Assembly (NCBI RefSeq): GCF_000474275.2
Contig: NZ_ATAE01000056.1
Span: forward strand, 62,001 to 126,000
DNA from: Alkalihalophilus marmarensis DSM 21297
Lineage (GTDB): Bacteria > Bacillota > Bacilli > Bacillales > Bacillaceae_D
Direction: 5' to 3'
DNA length: 64,000 nt
Shown here in pieces: positions 42,980 to 51,740 of the stretch (positions are counted from its first letter, which is position 1; each line of letters begins with the position of its first letter). The position numbers and the translations under genes are program-made. The notes beneath the pieces were generated by a model. That model was not told where the DNA came from, made no database searches, and saw only the letters and a list, made by a program, of their open reading frames with translations.

Positions 42980-43720
42980 ATGAGCTTGTTGAGAGTTGAG
43001 CACTTAGAAATTTCAATTAGTCAACCAAGTGGGTTTCAACCACTTATTCAAGACGTCTCATTTCAGATTAATAAAGGAGAAATGGTTGCTCTTGTAGGTC
43101 AGAGCGGTTGTGGGAAAAGTTTGACTGCACAAGCTATAGTAGGGTTGCTTGAAAAGAGTTTAGCTATAACCTCTGGAAACATTCTATATAAAGGTGAAAA
43201 TATTGTTAATTATGACAAGGTGCGATTTATGCGGCTGCGTCGTCAAGAAATATCCTTATTGATTCAAGAATCGTTAAATGGACTTAACCCTATACGGCCG
43301 ATAAAAAAGCAGATGGAAGAAATGATTAAGCAAAATAGAAAGTGTTCAAAAACTGAACGATCCTCTCAAATAAAATTTCTATTAGAGGAGGTGGGTTTTT
43401 CCAAACCTGACCAAATCTTACGAGCTTATCCTTTTGAATTGAGCGGAGGAATGAGGCAACGTGTGATGTTAGCAATGATATTAAGTCTTAAGCCGACGGT
43501 TCTCATTTTAGACGAACCGACAACCGCTTTAGACGTTGTGAACCGAAATAGAGTGATGAGACTTTTCAAGCATCTACAACGTGCTCTCTCAATGACAATT
43601 TTATTGATTTCTCATGATCAGAATAACATCATGACATACTCAGATAGAATAATAACTTTTGAAGGAAAAAGAGGCATGTATGATTTTACTAGAGTTGCAT
43701 CAAATTACAAAAAGGTATAA
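42980..43720 (+). CDS. NikD-type ABC ATPase
   Basis: The 246-residue ATPase has Walker A GQSGCGKSL near residue 39, signature ELSGGMRQR and Walker B VLILDEPTTALD. It is shorter at the C-terminus than full DppD/OppD, lacking their zinc- or peptide-specific tail; NikD proteins share this. Its end overlaps the start of the next ATPase gene by about 40 bp. Confidence 0.88.
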   Translation: MSLLRVEHLEISISQPSGFQPLIQDVSFQINKGEMVALVGQSGCGKSLTAQAIVGLLEKSLAITSGNILYKGENIVNYDKVRFMRLRRQEISLLIQESLNGLNPIRPIKKQMEEMIKQNRKCSKTERSSQIKFLLEEVGFSKPDQILRAYPFELSGGMRQRVMLAMILSLKPTVLILDEPTTALDVVNRNRVMRLFKHLQRALSMTILLISHDQNNIMTYSDRIITFEGKRGMYDFTRVASNYKKV

Positions 43721-44441
43721 AAAACGTTCTACGAATAAGGTTTTTTGGAAGGACTCCCTAACTTTCGAAGCAGTAAAAGACGTTTCGTTTCAATTAAAAG
43801 AGGGAGAATGTATGGGGATCATTGGTGAAAGCGGAAGTGGTAAAAGTACATTAGCAAAGTTAATTATGAAATTGGAAAAAACGACAAGTGGTGAGATTCG
43901 ATTCCGAAGTAAACCAATAGAAACTATTAAGACCTTTCAATTATACCAGCAGATTCAACTAGTTATTCAAGATTCAAACTCCGTGCTGCACCCTAATATG
44001 AACGTATTCCAAATTATTCAAGAGCCTGTCCGGAATTTTTACCGAAATGATCGGTTAAATTGGGACGAATCATGTAATAGTCTCCTAAAAATGGTTGGTC
44101 TAGATGAGAGCTTGTGGAATCTTTTCCCTAACCAATTAAGCGGTGGTCAAAAACAAAGGGTGTGCATAGCAAGAGCGCTTGCAGCCAAGCCATCCCTTAT
44201 CATATTTGATGAATCCGTTGCGAGCTTAGACAAGGAGGCGCAACAATTTATTATAAATCGATTAAAGGAACTACAACTTCAAGAAAAGGTTTCATATTTA
44301 TTTATCTCACATGACTATGATTTTATTAGGGAGTTTTGTGATAGAGTGGCTGTAATGTATAAGGGAGAAATGGTTGACCTATTTAATCCGAAAGAGGTGG
44401 AGAACATTCTTCACCCATATACCCGAATGTTATTAGAATAA
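43680..44441 (+). CDS. NikE-type ABC ATPase
   Basis: The 253-residue ATPase has Walker A GESGSGKST, signature QLSGGQKQR and Walker B LIIFDESVASLD. The Asp-Glu-Ser in Walker B replaces the more usual Asp-Glu-Pro. The frame opens at 43659, but AAAGAGG at 43668-43674 serves the ATG at 43680. It completes the importer (binding protein, two permeases, two ATPases). Confidence 0.88.
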   Translation: MILLELHQITKRYKKRSTNKVFWKDSLTFEAVKDVSFQLKEGECMGIIGESGSGKSTLAKLIMKLEKTTSGEIRFRSKPIETIKTFQLYQQIQLVIQDSNSVLHPNMNVFQIIQEPVRNFYRNDRLNWDESCNSLLKMVGLDESLWNLFPNQLSGGQKQRVCIARALAAKPSLIIFDESVASLDKEAQQFIINRLKELQLQEKVSYLFISHDYDFIREFCDRVAVMYKGEMVDLFNPKEVENILHPYTRMLLE

Positions 44442-44479
44442 TGCCAGATAATCAGCAGTATATTAATGTGGCTTTATAC

Positions 44480-44520
44480 GTGCTTGGATCCAATTAAATG
44501 GGTCCGAGCATTTTTATTTT
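44480..44520 (+). terminator. Intrinsic terminator of the importer operon
   Basis: TGCTTGGATCC and GGGTCCGAGCA arms enclose an eight-base loop, followed by TTTTTATTTT. Confidence 0.8.
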
Positions 44521-44569
44521 ACATTAAAGGTTATGAATAAATAGAAGTTAACGCATTATGATCCCATTT

Positions 44570-44602
44570 GTTCATATTGTGTTCATATAGAAATGTTATT
44601 CT
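44570..44602 (+). promoter_or_regulatory. GTTCAT direct-repeat promoter of the MMPL operon
   Basis: GTTCAT occurs at 44570-44575 and 44581-44586, 11 bp apart, with 10 bp to TATTCT at 44597-44602. Bases around and between the repeats also match the 37-kb copy (TT before, TTG inside, A after). It is the only other such pair I found in the window. Confidence 0.55.
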
Positions 44603-44654
44603 CTTTTAGAAATTACCCTATGACAAATACGTTTAATAGAAAAGAGGAGTATAG

Positions 44655-46859
44655 ATGAAAACAATCGCTGCATTTGCCTCAAACCGTAAAGGGGTATGGA
44701 TCATTTTACTAGCTTGGTTCATCATAGCAGGAGCCCTCGGCATGGCCCCTTCTGCCAATGATTATACGGTAAATACAGGGGAAAATGATCTGCCAAAAGA
44801 AGCACAGTCGGTTATTGCTAAGGAAAAAATTAACCACTATTTCCCTGAAGATACAGGAATGCTTGGACTGCTCGTATTTCAAAATGGTGCCGGATGGGAT
44901 GAATCAACCTTAACTGAGGTGGATCAAGTAAGTGAATGGATAGGAGAAGAAATTCCAGAAGAACGTTTAGAGTCTTTAATTCCATTTCACCAGTTTCCAA
45001 GTCATGCAAAGGAAATGTTTTTATCGGAAGACGGTACAACCCTTGTCTTGCCTTTAATGCTTGCCGACCAACTTGCAATGGATGAAATCAGTGAGACTGT
45101 CATAGCTATAGAAAAGTACAGCTCAAAGGTTCTTGAAAATGGGACATTGATGATCACTGGACCAGCGGGAATTGCTTCAGATACGATTGCTATTTTCTCA
45201 AATGCTGATCTCGTTTTATTATTTTCTACGATTGCATTAGTGCTCGTTTTACTTATTGTTATCTACCGCTCGCCGTTGCTCGCTGTTATTCCGTTAGTGG
45301 CAGTTGCGTTTGTGTATCAGGTAGTTGACCGAGTGCTCGGTATACTTGCTGCCTCTGGGGCCTTGACGATTGAATCACAATCATTATCCATTGTGATGAT
45401 CCTCTTATTTGGGGCTACGACAGACTACAGCTTATTTGTCTTCTCACGTTTCCGAGAAGAGCTGCGTAAGCGAGAAAACAAACATGAAGCCATGGATGCG
45501 GCAGTTAGAGAAGTGGCCGAGCCGATCTTCTTTAGCGGAGGAACAGTATTTGCTGCAATGCTGGTGTTATTACTAGCTCAGTACGGTCCCTATCAAAACT
45601 TTGCGCTCGTTTTTGCAATTACAATTGCGATTGTACTGATTGCTGGATTAACACTAATTCCAGCTCTATTCACGATTGTCGGACGCCGCTCGTTCTGGCC
45701 GTTTATTCCGAAAGTGGGAGAGGAGACATTGGAGAAAAATCGTTTCTGGTCTGCGATTGGATCTTTTGTCACTAAAAAACCGGTCATAGCAGGTGGACTA
45801 GTGCTCATCTTTCTGCTAATAAATGCGTCAAATGTGTTTAATACTCAGTATTCATTTAACATTATTCAATCCTTTCCTGAGGATATGAAGTCCCGTTTAG
45901 GGTTTGAACAATTAGAAGAAAGCTTTCCTCCAGGTGAGTTGGCACCGGTCTCTATATTAATAGAGGCAGAGGATGGATTTACACTAACAGATTCAGAGCT
46001 TGATTCTATTGAAATATTAAACGAACAACTTCTCAGTCTAGATGGAATAGATTCCACCTCACTTCCGGATAGAGAGCAGATTAGAGAAGGTAGTGAACAT
46101 GGTGGAAATGTGTTAAACGAAACGGGTGAAGCGTTGAAGTTTGATGTAATTTTAAGCATGAATCCTTACGATCAGGCATCACTCGATATTGCAGATGAAC
46201 TAGTCGACAGGAAAGAGGAGCTGTTGGCTGATAGCGGACTTGGTTCAGAGTATGAACTGTATATCGGCGGCGAAACAGCTAAATCTGCAGACATTCGTGC
46301 ACTGAGCAATTGGGATACGTTCGTTATTGTAGTAACTGTCACACTCGTTATTTTTGTGATGCTTATCTTCCACACGAGATCGCTGGTTGCACCGATCTAT
46401 ATGATGGCAACCATCCTGCTTTCCTATGCTTCTGCCTTAGGATTAAGCTGGTTCTTCTTTGAGAATGTGTTTGGTTTTGAAGGAATGAGTTACCGAATTC
46501 CGCTCTATGCTTTTGTTTTCTTAGTAGCTCTCGGGGTTGATTACAACATCATGCTCATTTCACGAATTCGAGAAGAAAACCGAAGTTTTGGTATAAGAGA
46601 AGCGACAAAACGCGGTGTAGCATTAACAGGTGGTGTGATCTCATCAGCAGGATTAATACTAGCAGCAACGTTCGGTGTATTAATGACACAGCCGATCTTA
46701 GAGTTATTTATGTTTGGATTTATTGTCTCAATAGGAATCTTGCTTGATGCCTTTTTAGTACGAGGTATGCTCGTACCATCGACTGTAACCTTGCTAAAAC
46801 AATGGAACTGGTGGCCTGCTGAGGCTAAGAAAGAACAAACAAAAGAGGTGTCAAAATGA
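44655..46859 (+). CDS. MMPL-family transporter (YdfJ-like)
   Basis: The 734-residue protein is an RND-superfamily MMPL transporter. It has an N-terminal helix, an extracellular domain (about 35-170), a six-helix bundle with GATTDYSLFVFSRFREEL, then a second extracellular domain (about 390-550) and a second bundle with GVDYNIMLISRIREE. These paired D-Y motifs are proton-relay residues. B. subtilis YdfJ is a likely relative. Substrates could be lipids or toxic amphiphiles. It is probably activated by the two-component system at 37 kb. Confidence 0.88.
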   Translation: MKTIAAFASNRKGVWIILLAWFIIAGALGMAPSANDYTVNTGENDLPKEAQSVIAKEKINHYFPEDTGMLGLLVFQNGAGWDESTLTEVDQVSEWIGEEIPEERLESLIPFHQFPSHAKEMFLSEDGTTLVLPLMLADQLAMDEISETVIAIEKYSSKVLENGTLMITGPAGIASDTIAIFSNADLVLLFSTIALVLVLLIVIYRSPLLAVIPLVAVAFVYQVVDRVLGILAASGALTIESQSLSIVMILLFGATTDYSLFVFSRFREELRKRENKHEAMDAAVREVAEPIFFSGGTVFAAMLVLLLAQYGPYQNFALVFAITIAIVLIAGLTLIPALFTIVGRRSFWPFIPKVGEETLEKNRFWSAIGSFVTKKPVIAGGLVLIFLLINASNVFNTQYSFNIIQSFPEDMKSRLGFEQLEESFPPGELAPVSILIEAEDGFTLTDSELDSIEILNEQLLSLDGIDSTSLPDREQIREGSEHGGNVLNETGEALKFDVILSMNPYDQASLDIADELVDRKEELLADSGLGSEYELYIGGETAKSADIRALSNWDTFVIVVTVTLVIFVMLIFHTRSLVAPIYMMATILLSYASALGLSWFFFENVFGFEGMSYRIPLYAFVFLVALGVDYNIMLISRIREENRSFGIREATKRGVALTGGVISSAGLILAATFGVLMTQPILELFMFGFIVSIGILLDAFLVRGMLVPSTVTLLKQWNWWPAEAKKEQTKEVSK

Positions 46860-47257
46860 ATAAAACAAAAGTATTATTAAGATTCTCAGCGCTTTATGCG
46901 TTAATTGGAACATTTTTAGGAAGTCATATGGCAGGAGCAGGTTCAATGTTATTTAGAGCTATCCATGCCCACATTTTGCTGGTCGGCTGGCTTTCGCTAT
47001 TTGCTTTTGCCATCTTCTATGCCGTATTTGCTATTCCAAAGCATTCTAAACTAGCGAAAGCCCATGTATGGACCGCACTGATCGGCAGCTTTGGCTTAAC
47101 ATTCGGCATGTGGATGCACTACTTCAAGCCTGACTGGGCACCAGAAACGTTCAGCCTCATTTTCTATATTGTCGGAGGAACGGTATTAATTATCAGCTTT
47201 GGACTATTCGCTGTAATGACGTTTGTGTACGGACGTTATTTTGGGGATAGAGGGTAG
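46856..47257 (+). CDS. Small membrane protein resembling part of haem-copper oxidase subunit I
   Basis: The 133-residue protein has four predicted helices. Its first part, LGSHMAGAGSMLFRAIHAHILLVGW, resembles a helix of NorB/CcoN-type subunits with histidine ligands, but it is far too short to be an oxidase. Similar stand-alone proteins occur in Bacillus without known function. Its ATG overlaps the MMPL stop codon (ATGA), so the two are translationally coupled. Confidence 0.75.
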   Translation: MNKTKVLLRFSALYALIGTFLGSHMAGAGSMLFRAIHAHILLVGWLSLFAFAIFYAVFAIPKHSKLAKAHVWTALIGSFGLTFGMWMHYFKPDWAPETFSLIFYIVGGTVLIISFGLFAVMTFVYGRYFGDRG

Positions 47258-47308
47258 AAAAAAGCGGAGCGCATAAGGTGAAATCTCCCTATGAGCTCCG
47301 CTTTTTAT
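47258..47308. terminator. Long bidirectional terminator hairpin
   Basis: AAAAGCGGAGC and GCTCCGCTTTT arms are extended by an inner CATA-GG/CC-TATG pairing. It is followed by T residues on the plus strand and serves two convergent genes. Confidence 0.8.
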
Positions 47309-47313
47309 TTAAT

Positions 47314-48897
47314 TTATCCTACTATAAAATGAACATTGCTGTATGTGAAGTTGCTTGTGTAAACTTTATTGCCAATTTGGACATGTCCTTTTACTTTGAT
47401 CGTTGAACCATTATTTGTTGTAAAAACAGTATTTTCATTAAAATAGGCGTTACCTTCCACAAGAATAGAAGATCCACCATTTAGAGTGACTCGTGGCGGG
47501 CCAAAAAGGTGGTGAGATACAGACAATTGACTTGTATTGTCCAATACTAAATTTCCGTCAAATCGAGCACTTCCTCCAATTGTAAGTTTGGATTGAGTGT
47601 TTAAATGCGTACTTCCTTTGACAAAGAAATTTTGTTGTACAATAACATTAGCTCCATTTTGTGGAAGATTATTAAAGAAGACACCGTTACCTTTAACCGT
47701 AATCTCTCCGCCGCTGTTAAGACCCCAGCTGTTTTGCTGTACGAAAAAGTTATTGTTTACTGTAAGTTTATACTCACCATTGTATCCTAGTCCGTTTGAG
47801 AAGAACACACCGCCATTAATGTAGGTATGTGTACAAGGAGCCCAATCGAAATTTCCTGCAAAATTAGAGTTTGATAATTTTGCATTTCCGGTGTACTCAC
47901 ATTGTTGTTTCGAAAACTTTTTCTCAGGATAATCCTCTGGGTTAAATGAAATTGAATCAAAGGATTCCTTATCAGTAAAAGCACTATCGTTAGGCGGTGG
48001 AGGTTCCTCGGAATCTGGATTGCTAGGATTATCTGGATTTGAAGGTGCTCCACAATCAGGATCTAGATAAGGAATAAACCCCTCATCACCAGCTGTAAAA
48101 ACAAATATATCCCCTTGTGAACTGTTTCCTGGTGCTAGTTGATGTGTACCGCTGACATGAACGATGGAAGTATCACGAATATGACCGCCAGATTGGTGAT
48201 CAAAGTCACCTTGAACATGTAAGGTGGCACCTGATACTTTTCCGCCGTGTTGTACCGTTAAATTACCCGTAATATAAATGGAGACATTATCCTTGCTTAC
48301 TCCTACTAATTCTTTTCCATTCGGAATGATTAAATTTCCTTCAATCAGAATCGTTGTATTAGCTGGAATGGGGTCAGGCAGTTCTAATGATGCTCGAATT
48401 GTATCCCAATAATTAGTCGAACCTGAATAAATAGAACAGGTCTTCCCATTAGGAGGAGGCAGATCAATCGGATCTATATTACTGGCATATCTTTTTTCAA
48501 TAATGGTATCGACCTCAAACGTTTGGTTTTGCTCGTCATTTAACGTAAACGCGACATATAAATGTTCCTCTATATTAGGGGAGAGCGGGCCGTCAAAAAG
48601 TGATTGTCCATTGATGTAGACCTGTTCAAAATGAACATCACTTCGTCCTATTAGATCATCTGCATTTAACTCATAAGGCGTATCGTTGCTATGTTTCTGT
48701 CTTAAGTGAGAGAGGATGATATTAGCCTCTTGCCTGAGGTCAATATGAGACTGTGTTTTGTTTGTATGAGTAACTGATGTTGTAAGAAGATTAAAAGTTA
48801 CTGCGCCAACTATCCCTAGCAGAGTGAGGACAGCTAACACTTCGAGCAGGGTGATTCCCCGATCGTTTTTTATAATTTTAAAAAGCAATGTAATCAC
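47314..48897 (-). CDS. Prepilin-like protein with long polymer-forming C-terminal region
   Basis: The 527-residue protein begins with a type IV prepilin signal: basic leader KIIKNDRG, then ITLLEVLAVLTLLGIVGAV with Glu at position 5 of the mature form. After a pseudopilin-like part (to about 150) come two glycine- and asparagine-rich beta segments (about 175-270 and 335-525). Their repeated IEGNL, ITGNLTV and VKGNGVFF strands resemble a bactofilin-like or right-handed beta-solenoid shell. A proline-rich linker (PSNPDNPSNPDSEEPPPP) divides them. It is the last gene of a three-gene pilin-like operon. Confidence 0.72.
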   Translation of the reverse strand: MITLLFKIIKNDRGITLLEVLAVLTLLGIVGAVTFNLLTTSVTHTNKTQSHIDLRQEANIILSHLRQKHSNDTPYELNADDLIGRSDVHFEQVYINGQSLFDGPLSPNIEEHLYVAFTLNDEQNQTFEVDTIIEKRYASNIDPIDLPPPNGKTCSIYSGSTNYWDTIRASLELPDPIPANTTILIEGNLIIPNGKELVGVSKDNVSIYITGNLTVQHGGKVSGATLHVQGDFDHQSGGHIRDTSIVHVSGTHQLAPGNSSQGDIFVFTAGDEGFIPYLDPDCGAPSNPDNPSNPDSEEPPPPNDSAFTDKESFDSISFNPEDYPEKKFSKQQCEYTGNAKLSNSNFAGNFDWAPCTHTYINGGVFFSNGLGYNGEYKLTVNNNFFVQQNSWGLNSGGEITVKGNGVFFNNLPQNGANVIVQQNFFVKGSTHLNTQSKLTIGGSARFDGNLVLDNTSQLSVSHHLFGPPRVTLNGGSSILVEGNAYFNENTVFTTNNGSTIKVKGHVQIGNKVYTSNFTYSNVHFIVG

Positions 48898-48905
48898 CTG
48901 CTTTG

Positions 48906-49349
48906 TTAGTTGAAGTAGTCGTTAATGTTGATGGTATAGGTACCACTGGCAGCTTCTTCAGAATTAACTTGGGTTATAATGTTAAAAGTAAATTGAGTGT
49001 TAAGCACGTTATCAAGATTTATTTTGTATGCTTGTTTATCATATTGGTTTGAATACTCTACCTGAACTCGTGAAGTGAAAAACGATTCAGGGGATTGAGG
49101 GTCTTCACCTTCGTCGAGGGATGAAAGATAAGCAACGTACTCTTTTGCAGTTTCTTCAAACGTTCTATCAATATAGATATAAGCCATATTCGCCAATTTC
49201 TCATGCTGCATTTGTTCTTCAACGATACTAAATTGTTTGGAACTAGATAAAACATTGTTCACTAGAATGGGGGCAAAAATGCCGATGACAGTGATAATAA
49301 GCAGGACGACTAACAAGGCATAGCCATGTTGATTTTTTATATAATTCAC
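48906..49349 (-). CDS. PilX-like pilin accessory protein
   Basis: The 147-residue product begins VNYIKNQHGYALLVVLLIIT. This is a prepilin-type helix with a GY(A)LL cleavage-site pattern but without the usual Glu at position 5, as in PilX/GspK-like minor pilins. A helical, acidic extracellular part follows. The GTG at 49349 has AAGGAGG at good spacing; the longer frame upstream overlaps the preceding gene. It sits 8 bp before the large prepilin gene. Confidence 0.65.
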   Translation of the reverse strand: MNYIKNQHGYALLVVLLIITVIGIFAPILVNNVLSSSKQFSIVEEQMQHEKLANMAYIYIDRTFEETAKEYVAYLSSLDEGEDPQSPESFFTSRVQVEYSNQYDKQAYKINLDNVLNTQFTFNIITQVNSEEAASGTYTININDYFN

Positions 49350-49362
49350 CTGTAAATCCTCC

Positions 49363-49767
49363 TTAATTATTCTCAATATAGCCGTAAAGTCTGGTGGTGT
49401 CTTTTTCATTAAAATCCTCTGAGATTGACACATCTACATAGAAGGGGATTAAATTTAAATGAGTTTGATCCGGTACTTCTTCAGCTTGAATGTAATAATA
49501 TTTATTGTTTATTTGAAAATAGTGATTTCCTTCGTCTGATGTATCATATTCTCCTAATTCAATAGACTTTGCCGTCCGAACCTCAGCCAGCACCTTCTCA
49601 GCCAGGTTAACGGCCGTTAACCTGTCCTCAACTTTGCTTGAAAACATCATAGATTGTGAGAAAAAGGTCATAAAACTAATAATGACGATGCTAAGGATCA
49701 CCATGGATGCAAGCACTTCTATTAAGGTGAGTCCATTGTTATTTATGCGAAATCGAGGTCTGTGCAA
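49363..49767 (-). CDS. PilV-like prepilin
   Basis: The 134-residue protein has a prepilin N-terminus: NNNG, then LTLIEVLASMVILSIVIISF with Glu5, the classic N-methylation and peptidase motif. A short globular domain with LAEKVLAEVRTAKSIE follows. The start is probably the TTG at 49767 preceded by GAGGTGG; a GTG at 49776 lacks a ribosome binding site. It is the first gene of the minus-strand minor-pilin operon. No ATPase, platform protein or peptidase gene is nearby, so it would have to use the competence (ComG) machinery or none. Confidence 0.7.
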   Translation of the reverse strand: MHRPRFRINNNGLTLIEVLASMVILSIVIISFMTFFSQSMMFSSKVEDRLTAVNLAEKVLAEVRTAKSIELGEYDTSDEGNHYFQINNKYYYIQAEEVPDQTHLNLIPFYVDVSISEDFNEKDTTRLYGYIENN

Positions 49768-50009
49768 TAAAACCACCTCATTTATAGGATGAATTAAGTA
49801 CTATATCCTTAATTTACATGATGTCATCTTATAATACTATCGGAATATTTGTGGACAGAGTTTGTTTTTTTAGTCATTATTCTTAAAATGTTCATATGAA
49901 AGTGGCTTACCATAGGAACTCTCACCACTCGCTTATTGTAGTTATCTCATGAATCTGAGATAATAAATGAATAGTACATTGGCAGAAATGTTAATAAAGG
50001 AAGGTACAT

Positions 50010-51182
50010 ATGTCCGATCAGAATATTACAAGGATTCATTTAAATGGAAAAGAACTTATTTTAATAGGAACGGCTCACGTATCGAAGCAGAGTGCAGAAG
50101 AAGTGAAGCAAGTGATTGAGGCGGAGCAGCCTGATTCAGTTTGTGTAGAATTGGATGAGCAGCGCTATCAATCCATCACTGCCGGTAACAAGTGGAAGGA
50201 CATGGACATTTTCAAGGTTATTAAGGAAAAGAAAGCAACTCTTTTACTGATGAACCTATTTATTTCCTCCTTTCAAAAACGTATGGCTAAGCAGTTTGAT
50301 ATTAAGCCTGGTCAAGAAATGATACAAGGAATGGAATCAGCAAAAGAGACTGGAGCAGAACTCGTACTTGCTGACCGTAACATCCAAATCACCTTCTCTA
50401 GAATTTGGCACGGAGTCGGTTTATGGGGACGTGCGAAACTTCTGATGTCTATTGTTTACAGCGTATTTAATAATGAAGAGATTTCAGAAGAAGAGCTTGA
50501 ACGTTTAAAGACTGAAGATATGTTAAATACGATGCTTCATGATTTGACGGTCTCATTCCCGCGGTTAAAGAAGCCATTAATTGACGAGCGCGACCAATAT
50601 CTGGCACAAAAAATTAAAGAAGCACCGGGAGATAAGGTGGTAGCCGTGTTGGGGGCTGCTCACGTTCCTGGAATTAAAGAACAAATTAAACAAGATCATG
50701 ACTTAGATCGATTAAATGAACGTCCAAAAAAATCGATTGCCCCGTCCATTATTGGCTGGATGATTCCAATTCTAATTCTTGGAATGATTGGGTATGCTTT
50801 TTATACAAACCCTTCCGTAGGTGCAGATTTAACCTTGAGCTGGGTTCTGTGGAATAGTGCGTTTGCAGCGATTGGAGCAGCGATTGCGTTTGGTCATCCG
50901 TTAACGATTTTAACCGCACTCATACTAGCTCCACTGACCTCATTATATCCGTTGCTAGCTGCTGGCTGGTTTGCAGGCCTTGTTGAGGCGTATATCAGAA
51001 AGCCAAAAGTAGCGGACTTTGAGAGTCTATCGGATGATGTCTATTCGGTAAAAGGATTCTGGAGCAATAATGTGACTCGTATTCTGTTAGTCGTTGTCCT
51101 TACTAATCTTGGAAGTACGTTAGGCACAGTAATTGGCGGAGCTGACGTTGTACGCCAGTTTATGCAGAATATTTTTGGGTAA
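50010..51182 (+). CDS. TraB/GumN family membrane protein
   Basis: The 390-residue protein has an N-terminal TraB-type domain (1-235) with the signature ILIGTAHVSKQS and the second histidine motif VLGAAHVPGI, consistent with a Tiki/TraB-fold metalloprotease. The C-terminal third has four to five helices (about 245-385). TraB proteins were first linked to pheromone control in Enterococcus; the role in bacilli is unknown. The ATG follows AAAGGAAGG. A small zinc-ribbon gene follows after 35 bp. Confidence 0.85.
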   Translation: MSDQNITRIHLNGKELILIGTAHVSKQSAEEVKQVIEAEQPDSVCVELDEQRYQSITAGNKWKDMDIFKVIKEKKATLLLMNLFISSFQKRMAKQFDIKPGQEMIQGMESAKETGAELVLADRNIQITFSRIWHGVGLWGRAKLLMSIVYSVFNNEEISEEELERLKTEDMLNTMLHDLTVSFPRLKKPLIDERDQYLAQKIKEAPGDKVVAVLGAAHVPGIKEQIKQDHDLDRLNERPKKSIAPSIIGWMIPILILGMIGYAFYTNPSVGADLTLSWVLWNSAFAAIGAAIAFGHPLTILTALILAPLTSLYPLLAAGWFAGLVEAYIRKPKVADFESLSDDVYSVKGFWSNNVTRILLVVVLTNLGSTLGTVIGGADVVRQFMQNIFG

Positions 51183-51217
51183 ACGAATCTCTGTTATGTA
51201 GAGGGTAAGGTGATTAA

Positions 51218-51424
51218 ATGACAATCGTTGACTTTAAAGCGGCACAAAAGTGGGCAAAGATTCCTAAAGACTTTCAACAACAGTTGTTAGAAAATGTATT
51301 TTGCCGAAATTGTGGTGTCACAAGAATTGTAGATTACGGAATAGAAACTGATAAATTCGGCATCGTGCTCACTGGCAAGTGTAAAAAGTGCGGTGCAGAT
51401 GTGGCAAGAGTGATAGAAGATTAG
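51218..51424 (+). CDS. Small zinc-ribbon protein
   Basis: The 68-residue product has two CxxC pairs, CRNC near residue 29 and CKKC near residue 55, forming a four-cysteine zinc ribbon. It starts MTIVDFKAAQKWAKIPKDFQ and has no membrane segment. Its function is unknown; it could bind nucleic acid or a protein partner. The ATG follows TAAGGTG. It is probably co-transcribed with the TraB-family gene. Confidence 0.7.
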   Translation: MTIVDFKAAQKWAKIPKDFQQQLLENVFCRNCGVTRIVDYGIETDKFGIVLTGKCKKCGADVARVIED

Positions 51425-51435
51425 ATTTAATGAGC

Positions 51436-51468
51436 AAAACTCCTCGCTAGGCAGGCGAGGAGTTTTTT
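51436..51468 (+). terminator. Intrinsic terminator
   Basis: AACTCCTCGC and GCGAGGAGTT form a 10-bp stem with a seven-base loop, followed by TTTTAA, just after the zinc-ribbon gene. Confidence 0.85.
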
Positions 51469-51509
51469 AATTGTATTTTTCTCTGTCTTTATTATATCTT
51501 TTCCCAACG

Positions 51510-51656
51510 GATATACGTGGCTTCTGCTGTTATATGCGTCAGTTGAGAGGATAATTGCGCTGATGTCAGGTAATTGCGTCATTGTACAGACGATTTGCGT
51601 TCATATTGAGCACAATTGTAATCTTCTAGTACTGTCAATAATTGCGCCGCTTCGCT
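51510..51656. repeat. Phased 21-bp TGCG array, copy 3
   Basis: Cores begin at 51514 (TACG), 51535, 51556, 51575, 51596, 51617 (TGTA) and 51643. Steps are 21, 21, 19, 21, 21 and 26 bp. AGCACAATT lies at 51609-51617, again 34 bp after the unit that follows the 19-bp step. The end reads ATTGCGCCGCTTC, like the other copies. It lies between convergent genes. Confidence 0.72.
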
Positions 51657-51702
51657 ACACAGCTTCGCCTCAGCACTCAGCTTCAATACAGCATCCCCGC
51701 CC

Positions 51703-51737
51703 AACAAAAAACGCCTCACCAAGCCGGTGAGGCGTTT
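51703..51737 (-). terminator. Intrinsic terminator of the TRAP binding-protein gene
   Basis: ACGCCTCACC and GGTGAGGCGT arms are followed on the minus strand by TTTTTTGTT. Confidence 0.8.
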
Positions 51738-51740
51738 CTC

